Positions 27,429 through 40,880 are shown, counted from the stretch's first letter. The stretch: DNA of 64,000 nucleotides from Pedococcus bigeumensis (GCF_006438965.1 NZ_RCZM01000001.1:993097-1057096), one strand, 5' to 3'. A program made the numbers and translations. The notes: a model not told the origin generated them from the sequence alone.

Positions 27429-28618
27429 GCACCGCAGCCGGGTTCGACCTGGACCGCGCACCCGCAGTCCTCGTCCTCGAGGACGGCCGCACCTTCCGCG
27501 GCGACACCTACGGCGCCACGGGTCAGACCGTGGGCGAGGCGGTGTTCAACACGGGGATGACGGGCTACCAGGAGACCCTGACCGACCCCAGCTACCACCG
27601 ACAGGTCGTCGTCATGACGGCACCCCACGTGGGCAACACGGGTTTCAACGACGAGGACAACGAGTCGGGCAGGATCTGGGTGGCCGGCTACGTCGTGCGC
27701 GACCCGGCCCTGCGACCGTCCAACTGGCGTTCGCAGCGCCCGCTCGAGGACGCCCTCGTCGAACAGGGTGTCGTGGGCATCAGCGGCATCGACACGCGTG
27801 CCCTGACCCGGCACCTGCGTGAGCGGGGGGCCATGCGGGTAGGCATCTTCTCGGGGGAGCGTGCCCAGCTCCCGGTGACCGAGCTGGTCAACGCCGTCCA
27901 GCGGGCCCCGCTGATGAAGGGTGCGGCGCTGGCCGCCGAGGTGAGCACCGACGAGACGTATGTGGTGCCGGCGGTGGGGGAGCGACGCTTCACCGTGGCC
28001 GCGTTCGACCTCGGTATCAAGGCGATGACGCCGACCTTGATGGCCCAGCAAGGCATCGAGGTGCACGTCCTGCCGGCGACCTCGACCATCGAGGACATCC
28101 GTGCGGTGGGGGAGCACGGCCCCGACGGGGTGTTCTTCTCCAACGGCCCGGGAGACCCGGCTGCCGCCGACGCCGAGGTGGCGGTGCTGCGCGAGGTGCT
28201 GGACGCGCGGATCCCGTTCTTCGGGATCTGTTTCGGCAACCAGCTGCTGGGCCGCGCGCTCGGGTTCGGCACCTACAAGCTCAAGTACGGCCACCGCGGG
28301 ATCAACCAGCCGGTCATGGACCGCACCACCGGCAAGGTCGAGGTGACCGCCCACAACCACGGCTTTGCGGTGGACGCCCCTCTCGACCGAGAGGTGGCCG
28401 CGCCTGCCGACGAAAACGACGGCACGGCATACGGGCGGGTGCGGGTGTCGCACGTGTGCCTCAACGACGACGTGGTCGAGGGACTGGAATGCCTTGACCT
28501 GCCTGCCTACTCGGTCCAGTACCACCCGGAGGCGGCGGCTGGTCCGCACGACGCCGGCTACCTGTTCGACCGGTTCGTGGAGCTCATGAGCAACAACGAG
28601 AAGGGAAACCGCTCCTAA
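27425..28618 (+). CDS. carA: Carbamoyl-phosphate synthase small (glutaminase) chain
   Basis: The 397-residue subunit hydrolyses glutamine and channels ammonia to CarB. The N-terminal CPSase domain has [15 protein letters not shown]. The class I glutaminase domain has the nucleophile Cys in [11 protein letters not shown] and the His-Glu pair in [14 protein letters not shown] 27425 overlaps the upstream stop (ATGA); its TAA directly abuts the carB ATG. Confidence 0.96.
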   Translation: MSTAAGFDLDRAPAVLVLEDGRTFRGDTYGATGQTVGEAVFNTGMTGYQETLTDPSYHRQVVVMTAPHVGNTGFNDEDNESGRIWVAGYVVRDPALRPSNWRSQRPLEDALVEQGVVGISGIDTRALTRHLRERGAMRVGIFSGERAQLPVTELVNAVQRAPLMKGAALAAEVSTDETYVVPAVGERRFTVAAFDLGIKAMTPTLMAQQGIEVHVLPATSTIEDIRAVGEHGPDGVFFSNGPGDPAAADAEVAVLREVLDARIPFFGICFGNQLLGRALGFGTYKLKYGHRGINQPVMDRTTGKVEVTAHNHGFAVDAPLDREVAAPADENDGTAYGRVRVSHVCLNDDVVEGLECLDLPAYSVQYHPEAAAGPHDAGYLFDRFVELMSNNEKGNRS

Positions 28619-32013
<3,395 letters not shown>

Positions 32014-32017
<4 letters not shown>

Positions 32018-32922
32018 GCGAGGCGACCACGCGGCATACCGACGCGCAGCAGTCCGGCGTCGTGCAGGTGACCGGCGAGCTCATCGCGACCCGGCGGGTC
32101 GGTGCCTACCACCACCTCACCTTCGTGGCGCCCGGGCTTGCCGAGCTCGCGAGGCCGGGCCAGTTCGTGGCCCTCGCGGTCGGTGGCGACACGAGCGCGA
32201 ACCTGCTGCGGCGCTGCTTCTCGATCCACAAGGTCAGCCCGTCGGGCACCTACGGCGGCACCGTCGACATCGTGATCTCCGCGGTCGGGCCTGGCACCCA
32301 GTGGCTCAGCACCCTCCGCGCGCACGACGAGGTCGACATCGTCGGGCCCCTGGGCCGGCCCTTCCCGCTGCCCAAGGAGCCGGTGGCCTGCGTGCTGGTC
32401 GGTGGTGGCTACGGCAGCGCGCCGCTGTTCTGGCTCGCCGAGGGTTTGCGCGAGCGCGGCTGCCACGTCGAGATGGTGCTCGGTGCCGCCACCGAGTCCA
32501 AGCTGTTCGGCGTCGTCGAGGCGCGTCGCTACGCCGACGGTGTCTCGGTGACGACCGACGACGGTTCGGCGGGCACCAAGGGCTGGGTCTCGGACGTGCT
32601 GGCGGAGGTCATCCGGCGCACCGGTGCCGCGGTCGTCTACGGCTGCGGGCCGATGGGGATGCTCAAGTCGATCACCGACGTCGCCGCGGCCGAGGGCGCG
32701 GTCGCCCAGGTGGCGGTCGAGGAGTCGATGGCGTGCGGCATCGGCGTCTGCATGACCTGCGTCATGCCTGTGAGGGGCAACGACGGTGCGACGCGGATGG
32801 TGCGGTCCTGCGTCGAGGGTCCGGTCTTCCGCGGTGACCGCGTCCGGTGGGACGCCTTCGTCGACGGGGAATGCCGCGTGCCCGCCGACACCGTCGGCGC
32901 ACCCCGGGTGGGTGGCCACTGA
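32014..32922 (+). CDS. pyrK: Dihydroorotate dehydrogenase electron-transfer subunit
   Basis: This 302-residue FAD/[2Fe-2S] protein passes electrons from PyrD to NAD. The FAD domain has RRCFSIHKV. The NAD-binding domain has [17 protein letters not shown]. The iron-sulfur Cys cluster is [11 protein letters not shown] followed by [12 protein letters not shown] 32014 overlaps the carB stop. Its presence indicates the NAD-dependent class 1B system, consistent with the PyrD that follows. Confidence 0.93.
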
Positions 32923-33878
32923 TGGCCGTCGACATGTCGGTGCGGCTCGGGGGAGCCACCCTGCCGAGCCCGATGATGACCGCCTCCGGCTGCGCCGCCA
33001 ACGGGCGGGAGCTGGCGCGGTTCTTCGACATCCGCGAGCTCGGCGCGTTCGTCACCAAGTCGGTGATGGCCGATCCGAGATCGGGTCGGGGCACGCCGCG
33101 CATGGCCGAGACGCCCGCCGGGATGCTCAACTCGATCGGTCTCCAAGGACCGGGCATCTCCGCGTTCGTCGACAAGGACCTCGCCTGGCTCAAGCAGGCC
33201 GGCGCCCGCACCCTGGTCTCCATCGCAGGGAACACCAGCGGCGAGTTCGCCGACGTCGCAGCGACGTTGCGGTCCAGCGACGCCTTCGACGCCGTCGTCG
33301 GGGTCGAGGTCAACATCTCCTGCCCCAACGTCGCCAACCGCGGGTTGGTCTTCGCGTGCGACCCGATGGCCAGTGCCAAGGTCGTCGCGCTGGTCCGCGA
33401 GCAGCTGCCCCGCGACATCCCGATCTTCGCCAAGCTGACCCCGGACGTGACCGACATCGTCAGTGTCGCCCAGGCCTGCGTGAAGGCCGGCGCCGATGGG
33501 CTGACCATGATCAACACGCTGCTCGGCATGGTCATCGACACCGACCGGCTGCGGCCCCAGGTGGCCGGTGTGACCGGCGGTCTGTCGGGTCCGGCGATCC
33601 GCCCAGTGGCGGTCCGGGCCATCTGGCAGACCCGGGCGGCGATGCTCGAGGGAAGGCTGCCGACCGTGCCGATCATCGGTGTCGGGGGAGTGCGCACCGG
33701 CCGCGACGCCCTCGAGCTGGTCGCGGCTGGCGCGAGCGCCATCCAGGTGGGCACGGCGACCTTCAACGACCCGAGCGCACCGGTGCGCGTCGGCCGTGAG
33801 TTGTCGGAGCTGTTGCAGGACAAGGGATTCGAGCGGCTCACCGACGCGGTCGGTGTGGCTCACGGGAGGTTGGCATGA
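32922..33878 (+). CDS. pyrD: Dihydroorotate dehydrogenase, class 1B
   Basis: This 318-residue FMN-containing TIM barrel oxidizes dihydroorotate. The catalytic Cys is in VEVNISCPNV, which marks class 1 rather than the quinone-linked class 2. The FMN phosphate loop is IIGVGGVRTGRDALE. TMINTLLGM and GLSGPAIRPVAVR are conserved. The ATG shares a base with the pyrK TGA, and the stop overlaps pyrF (ATGA). It pairs with PyrK and works in the cytosol. Confidence 0.94.
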   Translation: MAVDMSVRLGGATLPSPMMTASGCAANGRELARFFDIRELGAFVTKSVMADPRSGRGTPRMAETPAGMLNSIGLQGPGISAFVDKDLAWLKQAGARTLVSIAGNTSGEFADVAATLRSSDAFDAVVGVEVNISCPNVANRGLVFACDPMASAKVVALVREQLPRDIPIFAKLTPDVTDIVSVAQACVKAGADGLTMINTLLGMVIDTDRLRPQVAGVTGGLSGPAIRPVAVRAIWQTRAAMLEGRLPTVPIIGVGGVRTGRDALELVAAGASAIQVGTATFNDPSAPVRVGRELSELLQDKGFERLTDAVGVAHGRLA

Positions 33879-34735
33879 CCATGACGGAACTGACGTTCGG
33901 CCAACGGCTTCGGACCGCCACCGACACGCACGGCCCCCTGTGTGCGGGGATCGACCCGCACCGCGCGCTGGTCGAGTCGTGGGGCCTGGGCTACGACGTC
34001 GACGGGCTGGCCGCCTTCACCGACGCGTGCGTCGATGCCTTCGCCGGGCACGTCGGTGTGGTCAAGCCGCAGTCAGCCTTCTTCGAGGTGTTCGGTTCGC
34101 GGGGGATCGCGATCCTGGAGCGGGCCATCCTGGCGCTGCGCGAGGCAGGGACGCTGGTGATCCTCGACGCCAAGCGCGGCGACATCGGGTCGACGATGAT
34201 GGCCTACGCCGAGGCCTACCTCGGCAAGGACGCCGTCGCGCCCGCCGACGCGATCACGGTGAGCCCCTACCTCGGGTTCGAGTCGCTGCGCCCGGCGCTC
34301 GACCTCGCAGCCCAGACCGGACGCGGTGTGTTCGTCCTGGGCCTGACCTCCAACCCGGAGGGCCGCACGGTCCAGCACGCCCGGCTGCGGGACGTCAGCG
34401 TCGCGGAGTCGATGGTGGCCGGAGCGGCCGGGGAGAACGCCGGAGCCCGTGAGCGTGGTGAGCTCGGCAGCGTCGGACTCGTCGTCGGGGCGACGGTGGG
34501 CTCGGCGGTCCAGGAGCTCGGGCTCGACCTGGCCGGAGCGGGCGGACCGCTGCTCGCGCCGGGTGTCGGCGCCCAGGGAGGCACGACCGAGGACCTGCGG
34601 CGAGTGTTCGGGGACGCCCTGCCCAACGTGCTGCCGGCCAGCAGCCGCGACGTGCTCAGCGCGGGGCCGGACGTGGCCGCGCTGCGCGACCGTGCCCTCC
34701 GGACGAGCGAGTCCCTGGCCGCGCTCCTGCGCTGA
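33875..34735 (+). CDS. pyrF: Orotidine 5'-phosphate decarboxylase (long type 2)
   Basis: This 286-residue enzyme makes UMP. Its active-site signature ILDAKRGDIGSTM includes the Asp-Lys-Asp set. The length and the VKPQSAFFEVFG segment mark the longer mycobacterial/myxococcal type. LLAPGVGAQGGTTED is the phosphate-binding end. It is the last gene of the operon, coupled to pyrD by ATGA. A weak CCCGG/CCGGG hairpin lies about 20 bp after the stop, but no clear terminator is visible in the 190-bp gap. Confidence 0.95.
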   Translation: MTMTELTFGQRLRTATDTHGPLCAGIDPHRALVESWGLGYDVDGLAAFTDACVDAFAGHVGVVKPQSAFFEVFGSRGIAILERAILALREAGTLVILDAKRGDIGSTMMAYAEAYLGKDAVAPADAITVSPYLGFESLRPALDLAAQTGRGVFVLGLTSNPEGRTVQHARLRDVSVAESMVAGAAGENAGARERGELGSVGLVVGATVGSAVQELGLDLAGAGGPLLAPGVGAQGGTTEDLRRVFGDALPNVLPASSRDVLSAGPDVAALRDRALRTSESLAALLR

Positions 34736-34861
34736 CCCCGTCGACCCGACTGACCCGGCGAGCGGTTTCCGGGCCTCCCACCTGCACTGATACCGCGCCA
34801 TACCACGAGGAACTTCCGCCGACAGGCCCAACCTCAACGGGCCACCCGGCCTCGCGGTTGC

Positions 34862-34867
34862 TAGAGT
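34862..34867 (+). promoter_or_regulatory. -10 box TAGAGT for mihF-gmk
   Basis: TAGAGT in the 190-bp gap after pyrF would start transcription near 34874. The leader would be about 53 nt, ending with AAGGAG (34914-34919) before the GTG at 34927. Confidence 0.5.
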
Positions 34868-34926
34868 CGGATGAACACCACCTGGACACGAACCCGTGCC
34901 GAACCGCTTGCGCAAGGAGTACAACC

Positions 34927-35244
34927 GTGGCTCTTCCCCCGTTGACCCCCGAGCAGCGTGCGGCGGCCCTCGAGAAGGCAGCAGTCGCCCGCCGTGAGCG
35001 AGCCGCGGTCAAGAACCGGCTCAAGTACGCGCAGGGCTCCCTCAAGGAGGTCATCACCGACGGCAAGGCCAACGAGGTCGTCGGCAAGATGAAGGTCTCC
35101 GCACTGCTCGAGTCGATGCCCGGTGTGGGCCGGGTGCGTGCTCGTCAGATCATGGAAGAGGTCGGCATCTCCGAGAGCCGTCGCGTCCGGGGCCTCGGCA
35201 CCAACCAGATCTCGGCGCTGCTCACCCGCTTCGACGAGGCGTGA
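34927..35244 (+). CDS. mihF: Integration host factor, actinobacterial type (mIHF)
   Basis: This 105-residue basic DNA-binding nucleoid protein unrelated to HU/IHF is found before gmk in actinobacteria. The helix-two-turn-helix region is [20 protein letters not shown], and the end is [20 protein letters not shown] 34927 follows AAGGAG by 7 nt. The TGA overlaps the gmk GTG. It should bend DNA and shape the nucleoid. Confidence 0.93.
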   Translation: MALPPLTPEQRAAALEKAAVARRERAAVKNRLKYAQGSLKEVITDGKANEVVGKMKVSALLESMPGVGRVRARQIMEEVGISESRRVRGLGTNQISALLTRFDEA

Positions 35245-35825
35245 GCCGACCCGCTTCCGTCGGCGAGGACCGCCCGAGGCGGCTCGTCGTGCTCGCAGGC
35301 CCCACGGCGGTGGGCAAGGGCACCCTCTCTGCCTACATCCGCGACAACTTTCCCGAGGTCTGGCTGTCGGTCAGCGCCACGACGCGCCGTCCGCGTCCGG
35401 GTGAGGTCGAGGGCATCCACTACCACTTCGTCGACGAGCCCGAGTTCGCCCGGATGGAGCAGGACGACGAGCTGCTCGAGTCGGCCGTCGTGCACGGCCA
35501 CAACCACTACGGCACCCCGCGGGGTCCGGTGGAGCAGGCGCTGCGCGAGCACCAGATGGCCCTGCTCGAGATCGACCTGCAGGGCGCCCGCCAGGTGCGG
35601 GCCACGATGCCGGAGGCACTTTTCGTCTTCCTCGCCCCGCCCAGCTGGGACGAGCTGGTCCGCCGACTGGTCGGTCGGGGGACCGAGGACGAGGAGGAGC
35701 GGAACCGCCGGCTGGAGACCGCCAAGGTCGAAATGGCGGCCGAGGACGAGTTCGACGTGACCATCGTCAACGACGATGTTCGTCGTGCCGCCGAAGAACT
35801 CGTATCATTGATGCGATCCCACTGA
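35241..35825 (+). CDS. gmk: Guanylate kinase
   Basis: This 194-residue P-loop enzyme phosphorylates GMP. Its P-loop is [13 protein letters not shown], and the GMP-binding segments are [13 protein letters not shown] and [22 protein letters not shown] is the Walker B region. GTG 35241 overlaps the mihF stop. Its 3' end contains TATCAT (35803-35808), which may be a promoter for rpoZ. Confidence 0.95.
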   Translation: MSRPASVGEDRPRRLVVLAGPTAVGKGTLSAYIRDNFPEVWLSVSATTRRPRPGEVEGIHYHFVDEPEFARMEQDDELLESAVVHGHNHYGTPRGPVEQALREHQMALLEIDLQGARQVRATMPEALFVFLAPPSWDELVRRLVGRGTEDEEERNRRLETAKVEMAAEDEFDVTIVNDDVRRAAEELVSLMRSH

Positions 35826-35879
35826 CGAAAACCGTCACCAACGACAGCTGCGCCAAACAACAGATAGTGAGTTTTCCCC

Positions 35880-36143
35880 GTGTCTGGAACCGTCGCGAAC
35901 CCGATCGGCATCACCAACCCCCCGATCGACGACCTGCTCACCAAGGCTGACTCCAAGTACGCCCTGGTCATCTACTCGGCCAAGCGCGCCCGCCAGATCA
36001 ACGCGTACTACAGCCAGCTGCAGGAAGGCCTGCTCGAGAACGTCGGGCCGCTCGTCGACAGCCAGGTCCACGAGAAGCCGATGTCGATCGCGCTGCGCGA
36101 GATCAACGAAGGCCTGGTCATCTCCACGCCGATCGAGAGCTGA
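35880..36143 (+). CDS. rpoZ: RNA polymerase omega subunit
   Basis: This 87-residue omega subunit helps RNA polymerase assembly. Typical segments are [33 protein letters not shown] and [14 protein letters not shown]. The GTG start at 35880 has only a weak ribosome site (GTGAG, 11 nt upstream). It lies 54 bp after gmk and 43 bp before coaBC. Confidence 0.93.
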   Translation: MSGTVANPIGITNPPIDDLLTKADSKYALVIYSAKRARQINAYYSQLQEGLLENVGPLVDSQVHEKPMSIALREINEGLVISTPIES

Positions 36144-36186
36144 GCCGGACCGAGTCGGGACAGGACCGGACGAGAGCAGGGGCGCA

Positions 36187-37485
36187 GTGGCGCGCATCGT
36201 CCTGGGTGTCAGCGGTGGCATAGCGGCCTACAAGGCCTGCTCGCTGCTGCGCCTGTTCACCGAGGCGGGGCACGACGTCACAGTCGTGCCCACCGAGTCG
36301 GCCCTCCAGTTCGTCGGCGCCCCCACCTGGGAGGCGCTGTCGGGCAAGCCGGTGCACACCGGCGTCTGGGAGTCGGTGCACGAGGTGCCGCACGTCCGCC
36401 TGGGACAGACTGCCGACCTCGTCGTCGTCGCTCCCGCCACAGCTGACCTGCTCGCCAAGGCCGCCCACGGGCTGGCCGGCGACCTGCTCACGAACGTGCT
36501 GCTGACGGCGCGCTGCCCCGTGGTGATGGCCCCGGCCATGCACACCGAGATGTGGGACCACGCCGCCACCCAGGCCAACGTGTCCACGTTGGCCGAACGC
36601 GGCATACACATCATCCCGCCCGCGTCGGGGCGGCTCACCGGCGCCGACACGGGCCCCGGGCGGCTCCCGGAGCCGGAGACGTTGTATGCCGTGTGCGAGC
36701 GGATCCTCGCCCACGTCGCCTCCGCACGCCTCACGCCCACCGGGCCTGTTGGAAGCGAAACTTCCGGATATCCGGAAGTTTCGGCACCGACCCGCGAGCT
36801 CGCCGGTCGCACCGTCGTCATCTCGGCCGGGGGCACCCGCGAGCCCATCGACCCCGTGCGGTTCCTCGGCAACCGCAGCTCGGGCAAACAGGGCTACGCC
36901 CTCGCCACCGTGGCCGCCCGACGTGGCGCGACGGTGACCCTGCTGGCCGCCAACACGTCCCTGCCCGCACCCGCTGGGGTGACGGTGGTCCCCGTGTCCA
37001 CGGCACTGGAGCTGCAGGCGGCGGTCGAGGTGGCCGCCAAGGAGGCCGACGTCGTCGTGATGGCTGCAGCCGTCGCGGACTTCCGGCCGGCGCACTACGC
37101 GGACGCCAAGATCAAGAAGACCTTCGGTGAGCCGGGGAGTCCCGAGGCGGACGCCGCGCCCACCATCGAGCTGGTCCGCAACCCCGACATCCTCGCCGGT
37201 CTGGTCGAGTCGCGCGGCGTAGGGGCCAGCCCCGTCATCGTCGGGTTTGCCGCCGAGACCGGCGACGAGCAGGGCGATGTCCTCGCGCACGGCCGCGACA
37301 AGCTGGCCCGCAAGGGCTGCGACCTGCTCGTGGTCAACGAGGTGGGCGTCGACAAGACGTTCGGCCAGGACGACAACACCGTCCACATCCTGCGGTTGGG
37401 GTCCAGCCACGTGGTCGACGCCGGCCCGGCGTCCAAGGAGCTGGTCGCCGCCGCAGTGTGGGATGCCGTCCAGGAGATCCTCTGA
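36187..37485 (+). CDS. coaBC: CoaBC: phosphopantothenoylcysteine decarboxylase/synthetase
   Basis: This 432-residue fused enzyme covers steps 2 and 3 of coenzyme A synthesis. CoaC, residues 1-180, is an FMN flavoprotein with VSGGIAAYKACSLLR, VVAPATADLLAK, APAMHTEMWDH and ASGRLTGADTGPGRL. CoaB starts near residue 206 with VVISAGGTREPIDPVRF and NRSSGKQGYALA and ends with DLLVVNEVGVDK. The linker at residues 190-199 is encoded by a perfect 28-bp palindrome. GTG 36187 follows GGGGC. Both domains look intact. Confidence 0.95.
   Translation: MARIVLGVSGGIAAYKACSLLRLFTEAGHDVTVVPTESALQFVGAPTWEALSGKPVHTGVWESVHEVPHVRLGQTADLVVVAPATADLLAKAAHGLAGDLLTNVLLTARCPVVMAPAMHTEMWDHAATQANVSTLAERGIHIIPPASGRLTGADTGPGRLPEPETLYAVCERILAHVASARLTPTGPVGSETSGYPEVSAPTRELAGRTVVISAGGTREPIDPVRFLGNRSSGKQGYALATVAARRGATVTLLAANTSLPAPAGVTVVPVSTALELQAAVEVAAKEADVVVMAAAVADFRPAHYADAKIKKTFGEPGSPEADAAPTIELVRNPDILAGLVESRGVGASPVIVGFAAETGDEQGDVLAHGRDKLARKGCDLLVVNEVGVDKTFGQDDNTVHILRLGSSHVVDAGPASKELVAAAVWDAVQEIL
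36756..36783. repeat. 28-bp perfect palindrome inside coaBC
   Basis: The left half CGAAACTTCCGGAT (36756-36769) is followed directly by its reverse complement (36770-36783). The palindrome therefore has no spacer, centred on GATATC. It is in frame, encodes part of the linker between CoaC and CoaB, and is AT-richer than the surrounding gene. Confidence 0.9.
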
Positions 37486-37492
37486 CCCTAGG

Positions 37493-37498
37493 TACACT
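37493..37498 (+). promoter_or_regulatory. -10 box TACACT for metK
   Basis: TACACT lies just after the coaBC stop. A start near 37505 gives an 80-nt leader ending in AAAGGAG (about 37574-37580) before the GTG at 37585. No SAM-riboswitch motif is recognizable in that leader. Confidence 0.5.
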
Positions 37499-37584
37499 CT
37501 CGGGATCGCGCGGCCTGTGCATGTCGCCGCAACGCCCGAAGCACCGCCAGCACCGTCAGCACCCGCTGCTCAAAGGAGATTTGA

Positions 37585-38805
37585 GTGTCCGCACGCCTGT
37601 TCACGTCCGAGTCCGTCACCGAGGGTCACCCGGACAAGATCTGTGACCAGATCTCCGACTCGATCCTCGACGCCATGCTCGCGCAGGACCCTGGCAGCCG
37701 CGTCGCCGTGGAGACCATGGTCACGACCGGGCTGGTCCACGTGGCCGGCGAGGTCACGACCGAGGCCTACGTCGAGATCCCCAAGATCGTCCGCGACACG
37801 GTGCTCGGCATCGGCTACGACTCCTCCACCAAGGGCTTCGACGGCGCCTCCTGCGGTGTCGAAGTATCCATCGGCCAGCAGAGCCCCGACATCGCCCAGG
37901 GTGTCGACACCGCCTACGAGAACCGCACCGGCGGCGTCGACCCCCTCGACAAGCAGGGTGCCGGCGACCAGGGCCTGATGTTCGGCTACGCCTGCGAGGA
38001 CACCGCGGAGCTGATGCCCCTGCCGATCCACCTCGCGCACCGGCTGGCCGAGCGCCTGACCGCCGTCCGCAAGAGCGGCGCGGTCGCCTACCTGCGTCCC
38101 GACGGCAAGACCCAGGTCACCATCGGCTACGACGGCGACAAGGCCGTCAAGCTCGACACGGTCGTCCTGTCCACCCAGCACGCCGAGGACATCTCGCTGG
38201 ACGGTCTGCTCGCGCCCGACATCATCGAGCACGTCATCAAGCCGGTCCTGGCCGAGCTGGCCGAGGAGGGCACCGAGCTCGACCTCTCCGACTACCGGAC
38301 GCTGATCAACCCGACCGGCAACTTCGTCATCGGTGGCCCGATGGGTGACGCCGGCCTGACCGGTCGCAAGATCATCGTCGACACCTACGGCGGCATGTCC
38401 CGCCACGGTGGTGGCGCGTTCTCCGGCAAGGACCCGTCGAAGGTCGACCGCTCGGCCGCCTACGCCATGCGCTGGGTCGCCAAGAACGTCGTCGCCGCGG
38501 GCCTGGCCCGCCGCTGCGAGGTCCAGATCGCGTACGCCATCGGCAAGGCCCAGCCCGTCGGCCTCTACGTCGAGACCTTCGGCACCGAGAGCGTGCCGGT
38601 CGACAAGATCCAGTCCGCGATCACGACGGTCTTCGACCTGCGCCCGGGTGCGATCGTGCAGGACCTGGACCTGCTGCGCCCGATCTACAAGCCGACCGCA
38701 GCCTACGGCCACTTCGGCCGCACCACGGCCGGCAACGTCGAGAACCCGTTCACCTGGGAGCGCACCGACCGCGTCGAGGCGCTGCAGAAGGCCGTCAAGG
38801 GCTGA
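37585..38805 (+). CDS. metK: S-adenosylmethionine synthetase
   Basis: This 406-residue enzyme forms SAM from methionine and ATP. Signatures are [31 protein letters not shown] (methionine and ATP site) and [19 protein letters not shown]. The length and C-terminus ([13 protein letters not shown]) are normal. GTG 37585 has a strong ribosome site. It is between coaBC and priA, the usual actinobacterial position. Confidence 0.97.
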   Translation: MSARLFTSESVTEGHPDKICDQISDSILDAMLAQDPGSRVAVETMVTTGLVHVAGEVTTEAYVEIPKIVRDTVLGIGYDSSTKGFDGASCGVEVSIGQQSPDIAQGVDTAYENRTGGVDPLDKQGAGDQGLMFGYACEDTAELMPLPIHLAHRLAERLTAVRKSGAVAYLRPDGKTQVTIGYDGDKAVKLDTVVLSTQHAEDISLDGLLAPDIIEHVIKPVLAELAEEGTELDLSDYRTLINPTGNFVIGGPMGDAGLTGRKIIVDTYGGMSRHGGGAFSGKDPSKVDRSAAYAMRWVAKNVVAAGLARRCEVQIAYAIGKAQPVGLYVETFGTESVPVDKIQSAITTVFDLRPGAIVQDLDLLRPIYKPTAAYGHFGRTTAGNVENPFTWERTDRVEALQKAVKG

Positions 38806-38818
38806 CGGCCCCCTCCGC

Positions 38819-38824
38819 TAGGTT
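38819..38824 (+). promoter_or_regulatory. -10 box TAGGTT, leaderless priA
   Basis: TAGGTT is 7 nt before the GTG at 38832. Confidence 0.5.
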
Positions 38825-38831
38825 CGCTCCC

Positions 38832-40880
38832 GTGAGCGGACAGGAGGGCCAGACCGAGCAGCTGGAGCTGATCCGCTCCACGCTGCCCCGGACCCGCACT
38901 CCCCGCACCGAAGCCACCGCGTCCACGGACCCGGTGGCTTCGGTCGTCGTCGACACCGGTCTGGCCCACCTCGACCGTCCGTTCGAGTACCTCGTCCCCG
39001 AGTCGCTGGCCGACACTGCTGTGCCCGGGGCCAGGGTCAAGGTGCGGTTCGCCGGCCAGGACCTCGACGGTTTCGTCGTGGCCCGCGAGGCGGCCGCCGA
39101 GCACGACGGCAAGCTGGCGGCCATCCGCCGGGTCGTGTCGCCGGAACCGGTGCTCACACCCACCCAGCTGGCCGTCGCCACCGCCGTCGCCGCGCGCTGC
39201 GCCGGGTCGCTCGGTGACGTGCTCCGCCTGGCCGTGCCCCCGCGGCACGCGGCCGCGGAGAAGGCGCTGGCCCTCGAGGCCCCCACGCCTGACCCGTTGC
39301 CCCAGGCGGCCGGTCCCGCAGGTGCCTGGAGCAGGTATGCCGCGGGGCCGGCATACCTGTCCCGGCTGACCGCGGGGGAGTCGCCGGCAGCGTCGTGGCT
39401 GGCGTCGCCCAGCGCGGATCCGTCGCAGGACTGGCCGGCGGCGCTGGCCGCTGCGGCTGCCGCCACCCTCGTGGGTGGGCGGGGCAGCGTCATCGTGGTC
39501 CCCGACCACCGCGACGTCGTGCGCGTCGATGCCGCCCTCACCGAGGCGTTGGGCCCCGGCCGTCACGTGCGGCTCACCTCCGACCAGGGCCCTCAGGCGC
39601 GCTACACGGCCTGGCTGAAGGTCCTGCGGGGGCACGTCTCGGTGGTCGTGGGCACCCGGGCGGCCGCGTTCGCGCCGGTCCGCGAGCTCGGCCTCGTGGC
39701 GTGGTGGGACGACGGCGACGACCTCCTGGACGAACCCAGGTCCCCCTACCCCCATGTCCGCGACGTGCTCCTCACGCGGGCCGCGATCGAAGGGGCCGCA
39801 GCGCTCTCGGGAGGGTTCACCCGGACCGTGGCCGTGCAACGGCTCGTCGAGTCCGGCGAGCTGCGGACCATCGCCGGCGGCAGCGTGCGGGGAGCCGTGC
39901 CGCGCGTCCAGGTGGCGGGTGAGGGGGTCGAGGTCGAGCGCGACGCGGCGGCTGCCTCGGCCCACCTGCCGTCGATCGCGTGGCGGACCGCGAAGGCTGC
40001 CCTCGAGTCGGGCCCGGTCCTGGTGCAGGTGCCTCGCCGCGGCTACGTCCCGTCCCTGTCCTGCCAGTCCTGTCGCACGGCGGTGCGGTGCACCCACTGC
40101 GGGGGACCGGTGGCGTTGGGCTCCCGCCAGGCTGAGCCGGCCTGCCGGTGGTGCGGACGCGGCGTCGGACGGTTCGAGTGCCGACACTGCGGCGGCCGCG
40201 AGCTGCGGTCGTCCGTGGTCGGTGCCCGCCGGACGGCCGAAGAGCTGGGCAGGGCCTTCCCCGGGGTGCCGGTGCACACGTCGGGCGCCGGCGCCGTGCT
40301 CGACAGGGTCGCGGGAACGCCTGCCCTGGTCATCGCGACGCCCGGCGCCGAACCCGTGGCCGACGGCGGTTATGCCGCCTGCTTGCTCCTCGACGCCTGG
40401 GCCAGCCTCGACCGGCCCACCCTCGACGCGGGGGAGGAGGCCCTGCGTCGTTGGCTGGCAGCGGGCGCGCTCACCCGGGGATCGGGGGCCGGCGGACAGC
40501 TGGTGCTGTGCGGTGCACCCACCCACACGACCCTCCCGGTCGTCGAGGCCCTGGTCCGCTGGGACCCGTCATGGTTCGCCGGCCGCGAGCTGGCCGAACG
40601 TCGTGAGCTGGCCCTGCCGCCGACGGTGGCCATGGCGGCGGTGACCGGTGACCGGCGGGCCGTCGAGGCGGCCCTGCGGCTGGCCCACCTGCCGGCCGAG
40701 GTGGACCAGCTCGGCCCGCTGCCGGTCGCCGACGACGCCGTCCGCGTGCTGGTGCGAGCCCCGCTGGAGCAGCGCCCCGCCGTGGCAGCGGCCCTGGTCG
40801 CGATGAAGGCCGTCCGCAGCGCCCGCAAGGAGAAGGCCAGCGTGCAGGTGCGGATGGACCCGCGCGACCCCGCCACCTGA
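38832..40880 (+). CDS. priA: PriA-like primosomal protein N' (degenerate helicase)
   Basis: The 682-residue protein matches PriA in its N-terminal DNA-binding domain (VVVDTGLAHLDRPFEYLVP) and in the eight zinc-binding Cys (CQSC, CTHC, CRWC, CRHC). Where active PriA has a GxTGSGKT Walker A there is only TLVGGRGSVIVVPDH, and the DEEH box is replaced by WWDDGDD. As in other actinobacteria, ATP hydrolysis is therefore unlikely; it may act as a loading scaffold. The GTG start is 7 nt after TAGGTT. Confidence 0.88.
   Translation: MSGQEGQTEQLELIRSTLPRTRTPRTEATASTDPVASVVVDTGLAHLDRPFEYLVPESLADTAVPGARVKVRFAGQDLDGFVVAREAAAEHDGKLAAIRRVVSPEPVLTPTQLAVATAVAARCAGSLGDVLRLAVPPRHAAAEKALALEAPTPDPLPQAAGPAGAWSRYAAGPAYLSRLTAGESPAASWLASPSADPSQDWPAALAAAAAATLVGGRGSVIVVPDHRDVVRVDAALTEALGPGRHVRLTSDQGPQARYTAWLKVLRGHVSVVVGTRAAAFAPVRELGLVAWWDDGDDLLDEPRSPYPHVRDVLLTRAAIEGAAALSGGFTRTVAVQRLVESGELRTIAGGSVRGAVPRVQVAGEGVEVERDAAAASAHLPSIAWRTAKAALESGPVLVQVPRRGYVPSLSCQSCRTAVRCTHCGGPVALGSRQAEPACRWCGRGVGRFECRHCGGRELRSSVVGARRTAEELGRAFPGVPVHTSGAGAVLDRVAGTPALVIATPGAEPVADGGYAACLLLDAWASLDRPTLDAGEEALRRWLAAGALTRGSGAGGQLVLCGAPTHTTLPVVEALVRWDPSWFAGRELAERRELALPPTVAMAAVTGDRRAVEAALRLAHLPAEVDQLGPLPVADDAVRVLVRAPLEQRPAVAAALVAMKAVRSARKEKASVQVRMDPRDPAT

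Noticed and set aside
34736-34926. A small RNA or terminator in the pyrF-mihF gap
   Set aside because: Only a weak CCCGG/CCGGG pair is visible near 34757. A promoter box and ribosome site explain the rest.
36756-36783. The coaBC palindrome as a transcription terminator
   Set aside because: It has no loop spacer or U-run and lies in the middle of an intact gene.
37499-37584. SAM riboswitch before metK
   Set aside because: The 80-nt leader lacks the conserved SAM-I or SAM-II boxes and has no convincing long pairing.
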